A stretch of DNA of 24,100 bases, from positions 1 through 24,100 of the forward strand of contig JALOBR010000011.1 of assembly GCA_023228195.1 (NCBI GenBank), in the 5' to 3' direction. A program made the translations under genes and the position numbers. The notes beneath the pieces were generated by a model. The model saw nothing but the letters and a program-made list of their open reading frames with translations. It was not told where the DNA came from and searched no databases. Positions 1 through 6,819 of the stretch are shown piece by piece; the first letter of the stretch is position 1; every line of letters begins with the position of its first letter. The stretch comes from Candidatus Omnitrophota bacterium. GTDB lineage: Bacteria; Omnitrophota; Gorgyraeia; Duberdicusellales; 4484-171.

Positions 1-1265
1 TTCTCAGGGCCAATCATAAGCCGCTCAATTGATTTTTCAAAATCGGTCTGCACTACTGATTCTTTATTGTGCCGCGCAGCCAAAAGAGCTGCTTCATTGC
101 AAAGATTTGCCAAGTCTGCCCCGGAAAACCCAGGAGTTTGGCTAGCTATTGATTTTAAATCAACATTCGCCGCAAGTTTTACTTTTACTGTATGCACCTT
201 AAGCACTTCAGCTCTGCCTTTAATATCCGGAAGCGTTACAATTACGTGCCTGTCGAATCTGCCGGGTCGAAGCAGCGCCGCATCTAACACATCCGGCCTG
301 TTTGTCGCCGCCATAACAATTATGCCTTCTTCTGTCTGAAAACCATCCATTTCCGCAAGCAACTGATTTAAAGTCTGCTCTCTTTCATCGTGCCCGCCGC
401 CGATTCCGGCAAACCGTTGTCTGCCTACGGCATCTATTTCATCGATAAAAATAATGCTACCTCTTCCTGCTACCTTGGCCGCTTTTTTTGCCTGTTCAAA
501 CAAATCACGCACCCGGGAGGCTCCGACTCCGACAAACATCTCCACAAAATCAGAACCGCTTCCGCTAAGGAATGGGACTTCTGCCTCTCCTGCTACAGCT
601 TTCGCAAGAAGAGTTTTACCGCATCCTGGAGGCCCCACCAGTATAACTCCTTTAGGAATGCGGCCGCCGAGGCGCTGAAATCTTTTTGGGTCCTTAAGGT
701 ATTCTATTACTTCTGTTAGTTCTTCTTTTGCTTCATCTATTCCGGCAACATCCTTAAAAGTAATACGGGTTTGTTTTTCCTTTTCTATAACTTGTGCGCG
801 GCTTCTGCCGAAAGTCCAAACACGCGAACCGAGCTGATTGCCTTTATAAGAAACATACCAAAAAAATAATATCAAAAGGCCCATCGGGACAAGCGAAAAG
901 ATAAGCTGGGTAAGAAATGTGCGTGGGGGCTCGACTTCGAAACTTTCTATGTTCTTTTTTAAAAGAGTAATAAGATCTTTATCGTCCTCCGGTATATAGA
1001 CATAGAATTTTCCTCCGCCGGCGGCTTCGGTATATTCCCCCTGAATTGTATTTTCGGTTTTCTTTACGGATTTGATTTCCGGTTTAACGAGGTTGCTCTC
1101 AAGCTTAGAATAGAAATCGGTATAGTTAAGTTTCTTAACTAATCCACCCATCCCGGCATTAAAAAGATTGGTAATATACATTATGCCGAGAAAAATCAAA
1201 ATCCAGAAAAACCCCCCTCTTAAGAGGTTCGGAGACGGAGTCTGCTCTTTTTTCTTCTTTTGCAT
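1..1265 (-). CDS. ftsH: ATP-dependent zinc metalloprotease FtsH, 3' end outside the window
   Basis: Membrane-anchored AAA+ protease that degrades misfolded membrane and regulatory proteins. I translated 421 codons from ATG 1265; the frame is open to the window edge, so the HExxH zinc-protease domain lies outside. In order: a Lys-rich N-terminus, TM helix (about 19-36), periplasmic FtsH_ext region (about 45-112), TM helix (about 118-140), then the AAA+ module. Seen are Walker A GPPGCGKT (211-218), the pore-loop region MFVGVGASRVRD (243-254), Walker B IIFIDEID (271-278), and the second region of homology from ATNRP to RPGRFDR (320-339). The usual Thr in GPPGTGKT is Cys, a variant I recall from several PVC-like and uncultured lineages. 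It starts 24 bases after the tilS stop, the classic tilS-ftsH order. No clear Shine-Dalgarno is visible, but the start fits the family N-terminus. Confidence 0.97.
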   Translation of the reverse strand, partial: MQKKKKEQTPSPNLLRGGFFWILIFLGIMYITNLFNAGMGGLVKKLNYTDFYSKLESNLVKPEIKSVKKTENTIQGEYTEAAGGGKFYVYIPEDDKDLITLLKKNIESFEVEPPRTFLTQLIFSLVPMGLLILFFWYVSYKGNQLGSRVWTFGRSRAQVIEKEKQTRITFKDVAGIDEAKEELTEVIEYLKDPKRFQRLGGRIPKGVILVGPPGCGKTLLAKAVAGEAEVPFLSGSGSDFVEMFVGVGASRVRDLFEQAKKAAKVAGRGSIIFIDEIDAVGRQRFAGIGGGHDEREQTLNQLLAEMDGFQTEEGIIVMAATNRPDVLDAALLRPGRFDRHVIVTLPDIKGRAEVLKVHTVKVKLAANVDLKSIASQTPGFSGADLANLCNEAALLAARHNKESVVQTDFEKSIERLMIGPE

Positions 1266-1289
1266 AGGAAAGTATTATACTTTATAAGA

Positions 1290-2276
1290 TTATAAAATCA
1301 AGGTTTGTATGACGAGATGTTTTTCTTCTTTGCGGACGTATAATCCGGGCAGATGGACCACGCTTCCCAGGGGCCTGTTTTCAATCATATCTCTTATCTC
1401 ATCAAGATGCTTAAGCTCAAGCCTTCTCGTATTTCCCTTTAATTCCTCAATTGCTACTCTTATTATGTTATTAAGTATCGCGGGGTGATTTTTTTTAAGC
1501 CCCTCCAAATCAAGCTTTATTCCTCTTTTTGTCTCTCCTCTTTTCAGTTTCTCGAATTCCTTGTGGGAAAATGTATAAATAAAATCGTAATCTAGCGAGG
1601 TATTAAGGCTTAAATTATACAAATTCTGCGCAATACCCGGGTTAATTTCACAAAGCATGGGCATAAGTTTAAGCCTTATGCGGTTACGCAGGAATCTATC
1701 CTCAAAATTACTTTTATCAACGCAATAAGATATCTTCTTATCCTCCAGCCATTTAAGGATATCTTTTTTATGCAATTCGATAAGCGGCCTTATTATAGTC
1801 AGGTTTTTAAATTTTGATTTAGGCAAAAATGCCCGAAGCCCCTTAAGGCCTGAACCCCGGATAATACGCATAAGCACAGTTTCTACGAGGTCGTCCTTAT
1901 GATGCGCAAGAGAAAGTTTCTTTACTTTAAAGTGCCGGCTTGAATTTAAGAAAAAATCAAAACGCAGGTTCCTCGCAGTTTGTTCAAGCGAATCGCCTTT
2001 AAAAAACTTATTAACGTCTTTTTTCTCACTGATGAATTTTATTCCAAGATCTTTACAGATATTTTTTACAAATTCTTCTTCGCGGTCTGCTTCCGGACGA
2101 AGCATATGGTTAAAATGCGCGCAAACCAGCTGTAACTTATACTCTTTGGCTAAGTTATAAAACTGGTAAAGCATAAATATGGAATCCGGGCCGCCGGAAA
2201 TGCCAAGCATTAAGCGGTCTTTGCGCTCCAACAAACCATAACGCTCAATTGTATTTCTAAAAGTTTTTTCTATCAT
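1290..2276 (-). CDS. tilS: tRNA(Ile)-lysidine synthase TilS
   Basis: Cytoplasmic enzyme that ligates lysine to C34 of the CAU-anticodon tRNA-Ile using ATP, turning it into an AUA reader. The PP-loop ATP-pyrophosphatase motif SGGPDS is at residues 27-32, followed by the family blocks AHFNHMLRPEADREEEFV and LAHHKDDLVETVLMRI. At 328 aa it is shorter than the E. coli enzyme (about 430 aa). It keeps the catalytic domain and a middle helical part but seems to lack most of the C-terminal tRNA-binding domain, as in short Aquifex-type TilS. It lies just upstream of ftsH in the same orientation, the conserved order. The start is ATG 2276. Its likely promoter is across a repeat-filled leader of about 95 bases. 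Confidence 0.95.
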   Translation of the reverse strand: MIEKTFRNTIERYGLLERKDRLMLGISGGPDSIFMLYQFYNLAKEYKLQLVCAHFNHMLRPEADREEEFVKNICKDLGIKFISEKKDVNKFFKGDSLEQTARNLRFDFFLNSSRHFKVKKLSLAHHKDDLVETVLMRIIRGSGLKGLRAFLPKSKFKNLTIIRPLIELHKKDILKWLEDKKISYCVDKSNFEDRFLRNRIRLKLMPMLCEINPGIAQNLYNLSLNTSLDYDFIYTFSHKEFEKLKRGETKRGIKLDLEGLKKNHPAILNNIIRVAIEELKGNTRRLELKHLDEIRDMIENRPLGSVVHLPGLYVRKEEKHLVIQTLIL

Positions 2277-2283
2277 TTTATTC

Positions 2284-2370
2284 CACAGATAGTCACAGAT
2301 TAAAAATCACAGATGAACGCAGATAAAAACATCTGTGATCATCCGCTTACAAATCTGCGCTAATCTGTGT
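2284..2370. repeat. CACAGAT-family composite inverted repeat, copy 1
   Basis: Several CACAGAT or CGCAGAT words face ATCTGTG or ATCTGCG words. A perfect 10-bp inverted repeat (ATCACAGATG at 2306-2315, CATCTGTGAT at 2330-2339) is nested in outer arms ending in AATCTGTG. The right arm (2339-2370), read on the minus strand, matches copies at 3801-3840 and 22525-22564 closely. It forms the transcribed leader of tilS. Confidence 0.8.
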
Positions 2371-2376
2371 ATAAAT

Positions 2377-2385
2377 ATTATACCA
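2377..2385 (-). promoter_or_regulatory. extended -10 promoter, probably for tilS-ftsH
   Basis: On the minus strand the sequence is TGGTATAAT, a perfect extended -10 element (TGn plus TATAAT). No good -35 is present, as is usual for extended -10 promoters. Transcription would run through the repeat into tilS. Confidence 0.45.
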
Positions 2386-2389
2386 CATC

Positions 2390-2398
2390 TGTTATAAT
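2390..2398 (+). promoter_or_regulatory. extended -10 promoter for the radical SAM gene
   Basis: TGTTATAAT on the plus strand is a perfect extended -10 element. The expected +1 (about 2405) falls at the ATG at 2406, so the transcript may be leaderless. It lies a few bases from the opposing extended -10 at 2377-2385. Confidence 0.45.
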
Positions 2399-2405
2399 TA
2401 TATTT

Positions 2406-3701
2406 ATGAATATCCTAGCAATCAACCCCTGGATATATGATTTCGCTGCCTATGATTTCTGGCTGAAACCTTACGGATTTTTAGTTATGCTCAATTACCT
2501 TAAAAGTAAGGGCATACACATAGACTATATAGACTGTCTTGATGAAAAAACAATCAAAGCAACGTTTGGCAGGGGCAAATACTCAAACGTAATAGTCGAA
2601 AAACCGGATGTATTCAAATCCATACCGCGTTACTTTAAAAGATATGGAATAAGCCTGAAAGATTTCGAAACGCGCCTTGTGGGCAAGAAATTCGATTATA
2701 TTCTCATAACCAGCTCGATGACGTACTGGTATCCCGGAGCAAACCTAGCAGTAAATATCCTTAAGAAAAAATTCCCTTCTACAAAAATAATCCTGGGAGG
2801 CACTTATGCAACTTTATGCAACGCTCACGCGAAAAAGACAAGCGGGTGTGATCTTGTATTCAGTAATGAAAATTTAGAAGATTTTTTTAAAACTCTAGGG
2901 GTAGATTTTAACTATAATAAACTTTACGAAAGCCTTCCCGCATACGAAGATTTCTACGCAAAGCTTGACTACATAGTACTGCGGACTTCCTGGGGGTGCC
3001 CCTTTGATTGTAATTACTGCGCGATAAAGAAACTCTTCCCCGGATTCTTCAGGCTGCCTGAAGAAAAAATCGTAAGCTTCATCAAAAAATATGCCGAAAA
3101 AGGAATAAAAGATTTCGTACTCTATGATGATGCTTTTTTCTATGAACCTGATTACGCAAAAAATGTGCTTAAAAAAATAGATGCGTTACAACTAAATATC
3201 GGCTTTCACACGCCTAATGCTTTGCACTTAAGATTTCTTGATAAAGAGCTGGCTTTGCTTTTAAAAAATACCGGTTTTACCAACCCGCATTTTGGCCTGG
3301 AAACACTGGACCCTTCACTGCAAAAGCTTTGGGGCGATAAGGTGAATAAACATGACCTTACGGAAGGCTTGAAACTGCTTAGGGATGCGGGATTTAAAAA
3401 CGGTGAATTCAGTGTTTATTTATTGCTGGGTTTTCCCGGCCAAAATTTAGACGACTTAAGGAAAGATGTTGAATTTTTGAATTCCTTGGGCGCGCGGGTT
3501 TCTTTGGCTGAATTTTCTCCCGTGCCCGGGACAACTTTATTTAAAGAATATCCAAAAGAGTTTGACGAGCCGTTGCTACAAAACAATTCTATTTTCGGAT
3601 TTTATAAACCAGCCGAGGCCGGCAAAAGCATGCAAGATTTTTGGGAAATAAAAAACTTCGTAAGAGAATTGAATAAAGCCTTCCATAAATCCCCGGCTTA
3701 A
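2406..3701 (+). CDS. B12-binding-type radical SAM protein
   Basis: 431-aa radical SAM enzyme of the broad MiaB/BchE-like architecture. The N-terminal about 150 residues look like a Rossmann-type cobalamin-binding domain (IILGGTYATLC at 128-138) but show no clear DxHxxG cobalamin-ligand motif. The [4Fe-4S] cluster motif is Cys198-x3-Cys202-x2-Cys205 in SWGCPFDCNYCAI. The rest follows the Elp3/MiaB-type core, with FGLETLDPSLQKLWG and LLLGFPGQ. The start is ATG 2406 because MNILAINPW is the natural family N-terminus; an in-frame GTG at 2367 lies in the repeat and would add 13 unlikely residues. No Shine-Dalgarno is seen. The substrate cannot be inferred; it is monocistronic. Confidence 0.9.
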   Translation: MNILAINPWIYDFAAYDFWLKPYGFLVMLNYLKSKGIHIDYIDCLDEKTIKATFGRGKYSNVIVEKPDVFKSIPRYFKRYGISLKDFETRLVGKKFDYILITSSMTYWYPGANLAVNILKKKFPSTKIILGGTYATLCNAHAKKTSGCDLVFSNENLEDFFKTLGVDFNYNKLYESLPAYEDFYAKLDYIVLRTSWGCPFDCNYCAIKKLFPGFFRLPEEKIVSFIKKYAEKGIKDFVLYDDAFFYEPDYAKNVLKKIDALQLNIGFHTPNALHLRFLDKELALLLKNTGFTNPHFGLETLDPSLQKLWGDKVNKHDLTEGLKLLRDAGFKNGEFSVYLLLGFPGQNLDDLRKDVEFLNSLGARVSLAEFSPVPGTTLFKEYPKEFDEPLLQNNSIFGFYKPAEAGKSMQDFWEIKNFVRELNKAFHKSPA

Positions 3702-3710
3702 AGGCCGGGG
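3691..3710. terminator. GC-rich hairpin overlapping the end of the radical SAM gene
   Basis: CCCCGGC and GCCGGGG form a 7-bp stem around the loop TTAAAG; the stop codon TAA sits in the loop. No T-run follows on the plus strand, so intrinsic termination is uncertain. It resembles the second hairpin at 3746-3772. Confidence 0.4.
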
Positions 3711-3732
3711 TATTAGCACGGCTAATTCCCAA

Positions 3733-3781
3733 GCGGCACACCTATAATCCCCGCCTTAAAAAGGCGGGGATTTAATGCCGC
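3733..3781. repeat. strong two-tier palindrome (REP-like or bidirectional terminator)
   Basis: A perfect 12-bp stem (AATCCCCGCCTT at 3746-3757, AAGGCGGGGATT at 3761-3772) closes on AAA. It is enclosed by an outer 6-bp stem GCGGCA/TGCCGC (3733-3738, 3776-3781). It is related in sequence to the hairpin at 3691-3710. It could terminate transcription from either side or be a mobile palindromic unit. Confidence 0.6.
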
Positions 3782-3800
3782 GGGGAATAAAAAATTGTAA

Positions 3801-3840
3801 ACACGGATTAGCGCAGATTTGCAAGCAGATGAGCACAGAT
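3801..3840. repeat. CACAGAT-family repeat, copy 2
   Basis: A single arm of about 40 bp running from ACACGGATTAGCGCAGATTT to GAGCACAGAT. It matches, with a few differences, the reverse complement of 2339-2370 and the direct sequence at 22525-22564. Confidence 0.75.
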
Positions 3841-3874
3841 AAATTTAAAAAACAATTGAAATGCAGTAAAAATA

Positions 3875-3900
3875 CATAGAAATACAATTGTGTTTCTATG
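3875..3900. repeat. 26-bp near-perfect palindrome
   Basis: CATAGAAATACA and TGTGTTTCTATG meet around a central ATT, with one symmetric mismatch pair. It lies between genes in the repeat-rich gap 3702-3940. The same gap also holds a short CCTGCCGGCAGACAGG palindrome (3924-3939). Confidence 0.5.
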
Positions 3901-3940
3901 ATTTGTTTGGAACTTGTGTCTTGCCTGCCGGCAGACAGGG

Positions 3941-4351
3941 TTATTGGTTATTTCTTGAAATATCTGTGATCATCTGTGTCTGCCGTCTGTGATCATCTGC
4001 GTGTACCCACTCTTTAAACTTTTCTTTTTCAAAAAAAAGTTTTATATTTCTACTCTCGTATATCCAGATTTCATAACCTTCAATATTGCTTTCAACTTTA
4101 TCGGGTAACCCAAGTTTTTCCCGGACATCCGGCTTCAAAGCCCCAGGGGCGATAATCGTCATTTCATCAAGAGCGTAGTAATTCTTCTTTTCTCCACCGT
4201 CACCGAATTTTTGCTTCATACCCAAAGTAACATAGCCGTGGCTTGCGCCGACATAATCTCCGACCCGGGTGCAACCGGTTAAAACCAGCAGCAAAATAAT
4301 CCCTAAAAAAGGCGGTAAATTTTTGGATTTAAAAAATTTGGTGCTTTGCAC
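3941..4351 (-). CDS. putative BamE-like lipoprotein with a repeat-derived C-terminus
   Basis: 136 aa with a lipoprotein signal: a hydrophobic core then the lipobox LTGC with Cys27, so probably anchored in the outer or inner membrane. The mature part has a segment (about 72-112) recalling BamE/SmpA-OmlA proteins, with PDVREKLGLPDKVES followed by YEIWIYES. The assignment is tentative. The start is GTG 4351, two bases after the upstream hydrolase stop, implying translational coupling. The last about 20 residues (after EWVHADD) are encoded by the CACAGAT repeat at 3961-4004, so the native C-terminus appears to have been replaced or extended. It is the last gene of the 6638-3941 operon. Confidence 0.8.
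   Translation of the reverse strand: MQSTKFFKSKNLPPFLGIILLLVLTGCTRVGDYVGASHGYVTLGMKQKFGDGGEKKNYYALDEMTIIAPGALKPDVREKLGLPDKVESNIEGYEIWIYESRNIKLFFEKEKFKEWVHADDHRRQTQMITDISRNNQ
3961..4004. repeat. CACAGAT-family repeat, copy 3, inside a coding region
   Basis: Two exact 14-bp direct copies of TCTGTGATCATCTG (3963-3976, 3986-3999) within the last codons of the lipoprotein gene. They belong to the same word family as the intergenic copies. Confidence 0.75.
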
Positions 4352-4353
4352 AG

Positions 4354-5058
4354 TTATAAGTCAATTACCATACCCGTTTTTATCTCGATAAAATTTTTCC
4401 CGTAGAGCTCCTTAAATAACCTCGTAGCTTCATAACCGCTGCAATGGGAAGGGGCTATACTTTCTATCCCCATTTTTTTTACTTCTTTTACTATATATTC
4501 TATTAACCGGTTATCGGTATCTATAAGATGAAAGCCGCCGATTAGGAAATTTATCTTTTGATTAGCGAAAAGGAATTTTACTCTGTTTATCAATTCAATA
4601 AGGCTCATATGAGCGCAGGCGCAAATTATAGATATTCCCTTTTTTGTCTTTACGACAACTGCCTGTTCAAGCATAGGGGATGCTTTATATAAAGTCTTAA
4701 ACGGCCCAGTTGTATAAATATCTTTGCTTATTTGCATGAAATTGACGACCTCGATAGAGTTAGAAAGATTTAACTTAGGCTTGAATTCCTGAAAAAAGTC
4801 AGAACAGGCGTATATTTTTAAATCGTCTCTTAGCTTAAGCAATTCCTCGATGCCTGCGCGATGATTCCAATGGTTATGCGAAATTATCAATTTCTTTATT
4901 GCATCCAGGCTCACGCCAAATTCCTGTATATTCTTTAACAAATAATCAAATTTTTCTCCTGTATCAAAAAGCGTATCATCCAATAAATAAGACAATCCCC
5001 AACCGCTTTCAAACCTGTCATCTATTCTTTCTCTGTCGAAAAGTATTTTTAATTTCAT
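4354..5058 (-). CDS. metallo-beta-lactamase-fold hydrolase (COG1237-like)
   Basis: 234 aa, cytosolic MBL-fold protein. Metal-site motifs appear in order: FDTG (31-34), HNHWNH (61-66; the usual HxHxDH has Asn for Asp), CAH (148-150), GGFHL (174-178), and PSHCSG (203-208). GGFHL and the late PSHC/PTHC block are typical of the COG1237 group related to the MJ0301-type dihydropterin enzyme; the substrate here is unknown. The ATG at 5058 directly abuts the yggS stop (TAAATG) and has a GGAG within the end of yggS, so the two are translationally coupled. The Asn for Asp change may alter the second metal site. Confidence 0.88.
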   Translation of the reverse strand: MKLKILFDRERIDDRFESGWGLSYLLDDTLFDTGEKFDYLLKNIQEFGVSLDAIKKLIISHNHWNHRAGIEELLKLRDDLKIYACSDFFQEFKPKLNLSNSIEVVNFMQISKDIYTTGPFKTLYKASPMLEQAVVVKTKKGISIICACAHMSLIELINRVKFLFANQKINFLIGGFHLIDTDNRLIEYIVKEVKKMGIESIAPSHCSGYEATRLFKELYGKNFIEIKTGMVIDL

Positions 5059-5709
5059 TTAACTTCTCCGGCCGAATATGGCTGTTCCTATTCTTACCAT
5101 ATTGGCTCCCTCCTCTATGGCCACTTTATAGCTCTCACTCATCCCCATTGAAAGATATTTCCAATCAGCAAGCGTGAAAATCTTTTTTGCTTTTTCAAAA
5201 ATTTGCCGGGTTTTTTCAAAAAAGGGGCGCAGATCTTGCGGATTTTTCAGCAAAGGCCCCATAGTCATTAAACCCATGGGCTTTATAGTTTTTAACTTTA
5301 ATAGCTCCTGCATAAAAGCGTTGAAATCTTCAGGTAAAATTCCGGATTTTTGCCACTCGGCGGCGCAATTTATCTCAATAAGTACCGGCATAATTTTCTG
5401 TACTTTTCTACACTCTTTGTTTATTGCAGCTGCCAAATCCAGCGAATCAAGGCTCTCCATCATATCAAAAATTCTTGCTGCGTCTTTAACTTTATTCCTT
5501 TGCAGGTGGCCGATTAAATGCCATTGCGTTTTTTTGCCGAGGCAAGCATATTTCTCACCTGCTTCTTTGACGTAATTTTCGCCAATTATCTTAGCGCCGG
5601 CCGAAATTGCTTCTTCGATTTCTACAACAGCCCTTGTTTTAGTAACAACCACCAATTCTACATTCGCGGGGATATCGTTTCTGATTTTTATAAAATTTTC
5701 TTTAATCAT
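5059..5709 (-). CDS. YggS/PROSC-family pyridoxal-phosphate homeostasis protein
   Basis: 216 aa, single-domain PLP-binding protein of the YggS/PLPHP family, which buffers free PLP and affects amino-acid homeostasis but has no known catalytic reaction. Visible family blocks are VVVTKTRAV with the PLP lysine at residue 24, IGENYVKEA, WHLIGHLQRNK, GLMTMGPL, LSMGMSESYKVAIEEGANMVRIGTAIFG in part, and FGRRS at the end. The start at ATG 5709 is preferred over an upstream TTG at 5724: it gives an ATGA overlap with the upstream radical SAM stop and an AGGG upstream. The family name is secure; I do not assign a gene symbol because symbols differ between organisms. Confidence 0.94.
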   Translation of the reverse strand: MIKENFIKIRNDIPANVELVVVTKTRAVVEIEEAISAGAKIIGENYVKEAGEKYACLGKKTQWHLIGHLQRNKVKDAARIFDMMESLDSLDLAAAINKECRKVQKIMPVLIEINCAAEWQKSGILPEDFNAFMQELLKLKTIKPMGLMTMGPLLKNPQDLRPFFEKTRQIFEKAKKIFTLADWKYLSMGMSESYKVAIEEGANMVRIGTAIFGRRS

Positions 5710-6638
5710 GCTGCCCTGTCGCAAATAAAATACACCTTGCGGTTATAGATTTTCTTTATTATGAGCCCCAAATCCAACATCTTTTCAATCTGCTTAGCCA
5801 AAACATTTTTTTCCAAGCCTACGGATTTTTCTAAATCCCTCATTGTTGCCGGCCTTATGTTTAAATATTTTGTGATATCTTCCTGCGCACTTTCCGAAAA
5901 TTTCTTTTGTGCAGCTTTATAAAATGAAGAGACAATCTCACATTTTTTGCCGATTATTTTTTTTATTTTTTTAACCCTTTCGTAATCAGGTAAAACAATA
6001 CTGGCGCCTGACGGCCTTATCGGCAAATTAAGTTGCACCTTATCCGGATTAATTTTAGCCACAATTTTTTTAAAAATTCTGGCCTCCTTTAGTGAATCGT
6101 TAATGCCGCCCAAAAGCATTATTTCAAGCCAAATTTTTCCTTTAAATTCCTTTCTCAAGTTAATCAAACCATCAACCACCTTTTTAAAAATTATTTGTTT
6201 GTGCGGCTTATCAATGCGGGAAAAACTTTTATTTGTCGCGGCGTCGAGAGAAGGTATTATTAAATCCGCCTTTTTCAATTCCTTTCTGACTTCTTTTTTA
6301 TATAAAAGAGAAGAATTAGTTATGACGCAAACGCGGTATTCGTTGTTCGTCGTTTCCTTGATAGTATCTATTATCTTATCAAGCCTTTTATGCAATGTCG
6401 GTTCTCCTGAGCCGGATATTGATATATAATCAATTTTTGGGTTATTGTTTATTATTTTTGTAAGTTCTTTTTTAAATTCAATCAGGTCAACGTAAAAAAA
6501 CCTTTTTACAGTCTTTTTAGTAGTTTTCCCAAGCTGGCAATATAAACAATCAAGTGTGCAGATTTTTTTCGGGGTGATACTGACACCTAAGGAAAAACCT
6601 AACCGCCGCGATGGAACCGGTCCATAAAAATAATTCAT
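5706..6638 (-). CDS. radical SAM protein, COG0731-like, with C-terminal winged helix
   Basis: 310 aa. The N-terminus FYGPVPSRRLGFSLGV is the hallmark of a COG0731-type radical SAM group distantly related to wyosine enzymes. The cluster cysteines are Cys27-x3-Cys31-x2-Cys34 (ICTLDCLYC), and SGSGEPTLH matches the SAM-binding GE/P region. After the barrel, about 245-305 looks like a winged helix (RPATMRDLEKSVGL), a common appendage in this group and perhaps an RNA- or protein-contact element. It is first in a four-gene operon with YggS, an MBL hydrolase and a lipoprotein. The function is unknown. Confidence 0.9.
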   Translation of the reverse strand: MNYFYGPVPSRRLGFSLGVSITPKKICTLDCLYCQLGKTTKKTVKRFFYVDLIEFKKELTKIINNNPKIDYISISGSGEPTLHKRLDKIIDTIKETTNNEYRVCVITNSSLLYKKEVRKELKKADLIIPSLDAATNKSFSRIDKPHKQIIFKKVVDGLINLRKEFKGKIWLEIMLLGGINDSLKEARIFKKIVAKINPDKVQLNLPIRPSGASIVLPDYERVKKIKKIIGKKCEIVSSFYKAAQKKFSESAQEDITKYLNIRPATMRDLEKSVGLEKNVLAKQIEKMLDLGLIIKKIYNRKVYFICDRAA

Positions 6639-6655
6639 ATTGATTAACCAAAGAC

Positions 6656-6684
6656 AGTATCAAACTATTACTATTTATAATCAA
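6656..6684 (-). promoter_or_regulatory. candidate sigma-70 promoter of the radical SAM/yggS operon
   Basis: On the minus strand, TTGATT (6679-6684), a 17-bp spacer, then GATACT (6656-6661). The predicted +1 is about 10 bases upstream of ATG 6638. Confidence 0.45.
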
Positions 6685-6770
6685 TAAAAATGCTGTATTT
6701 ATTGATATTATAAGCAAAATATAAAATCCGACAAGGATTTTAATCATTACGCAAAATCTTAACAATTTTA

Positions 6771-6813
6771 TTGCATAATACCTTCGGGGTGCTAATATTT
6801 ATTCAAAGGGGAG
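6771..6813 (+). promoter_or_regulatory. promoter and ribosome-binding site for the 6820 gene
   Basis: TTGCAT (6771-6776), a 16-bp spacer, TAATAT (6793-6798), then a strong AGGGGAG (6807-6813) six bases before ATG 6820. This Shine-Dalgarno fixes the start. Confidence 0.55.
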
Positions 6814-6819
6814 AAAAAT

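Noticed and set aside
67..719. Plus-strand open frames of 74-109 codons
   Set aside because: Antisense to the clearly coding ftsH; low-complexity translations with no family features.
2367..2405. GTG start at 2367 for the radical SAM gene
   Set aside because: It falls in the repeat and before the -10 box; the ATG at 2406 gives the family-like N-terminus.
6550..6765. Minus-strand 71-codon frame upstream of the COG0731-like gene
   Set aside because: Overlaps the true N-terminus in another frame; the region is better explained as promoter.
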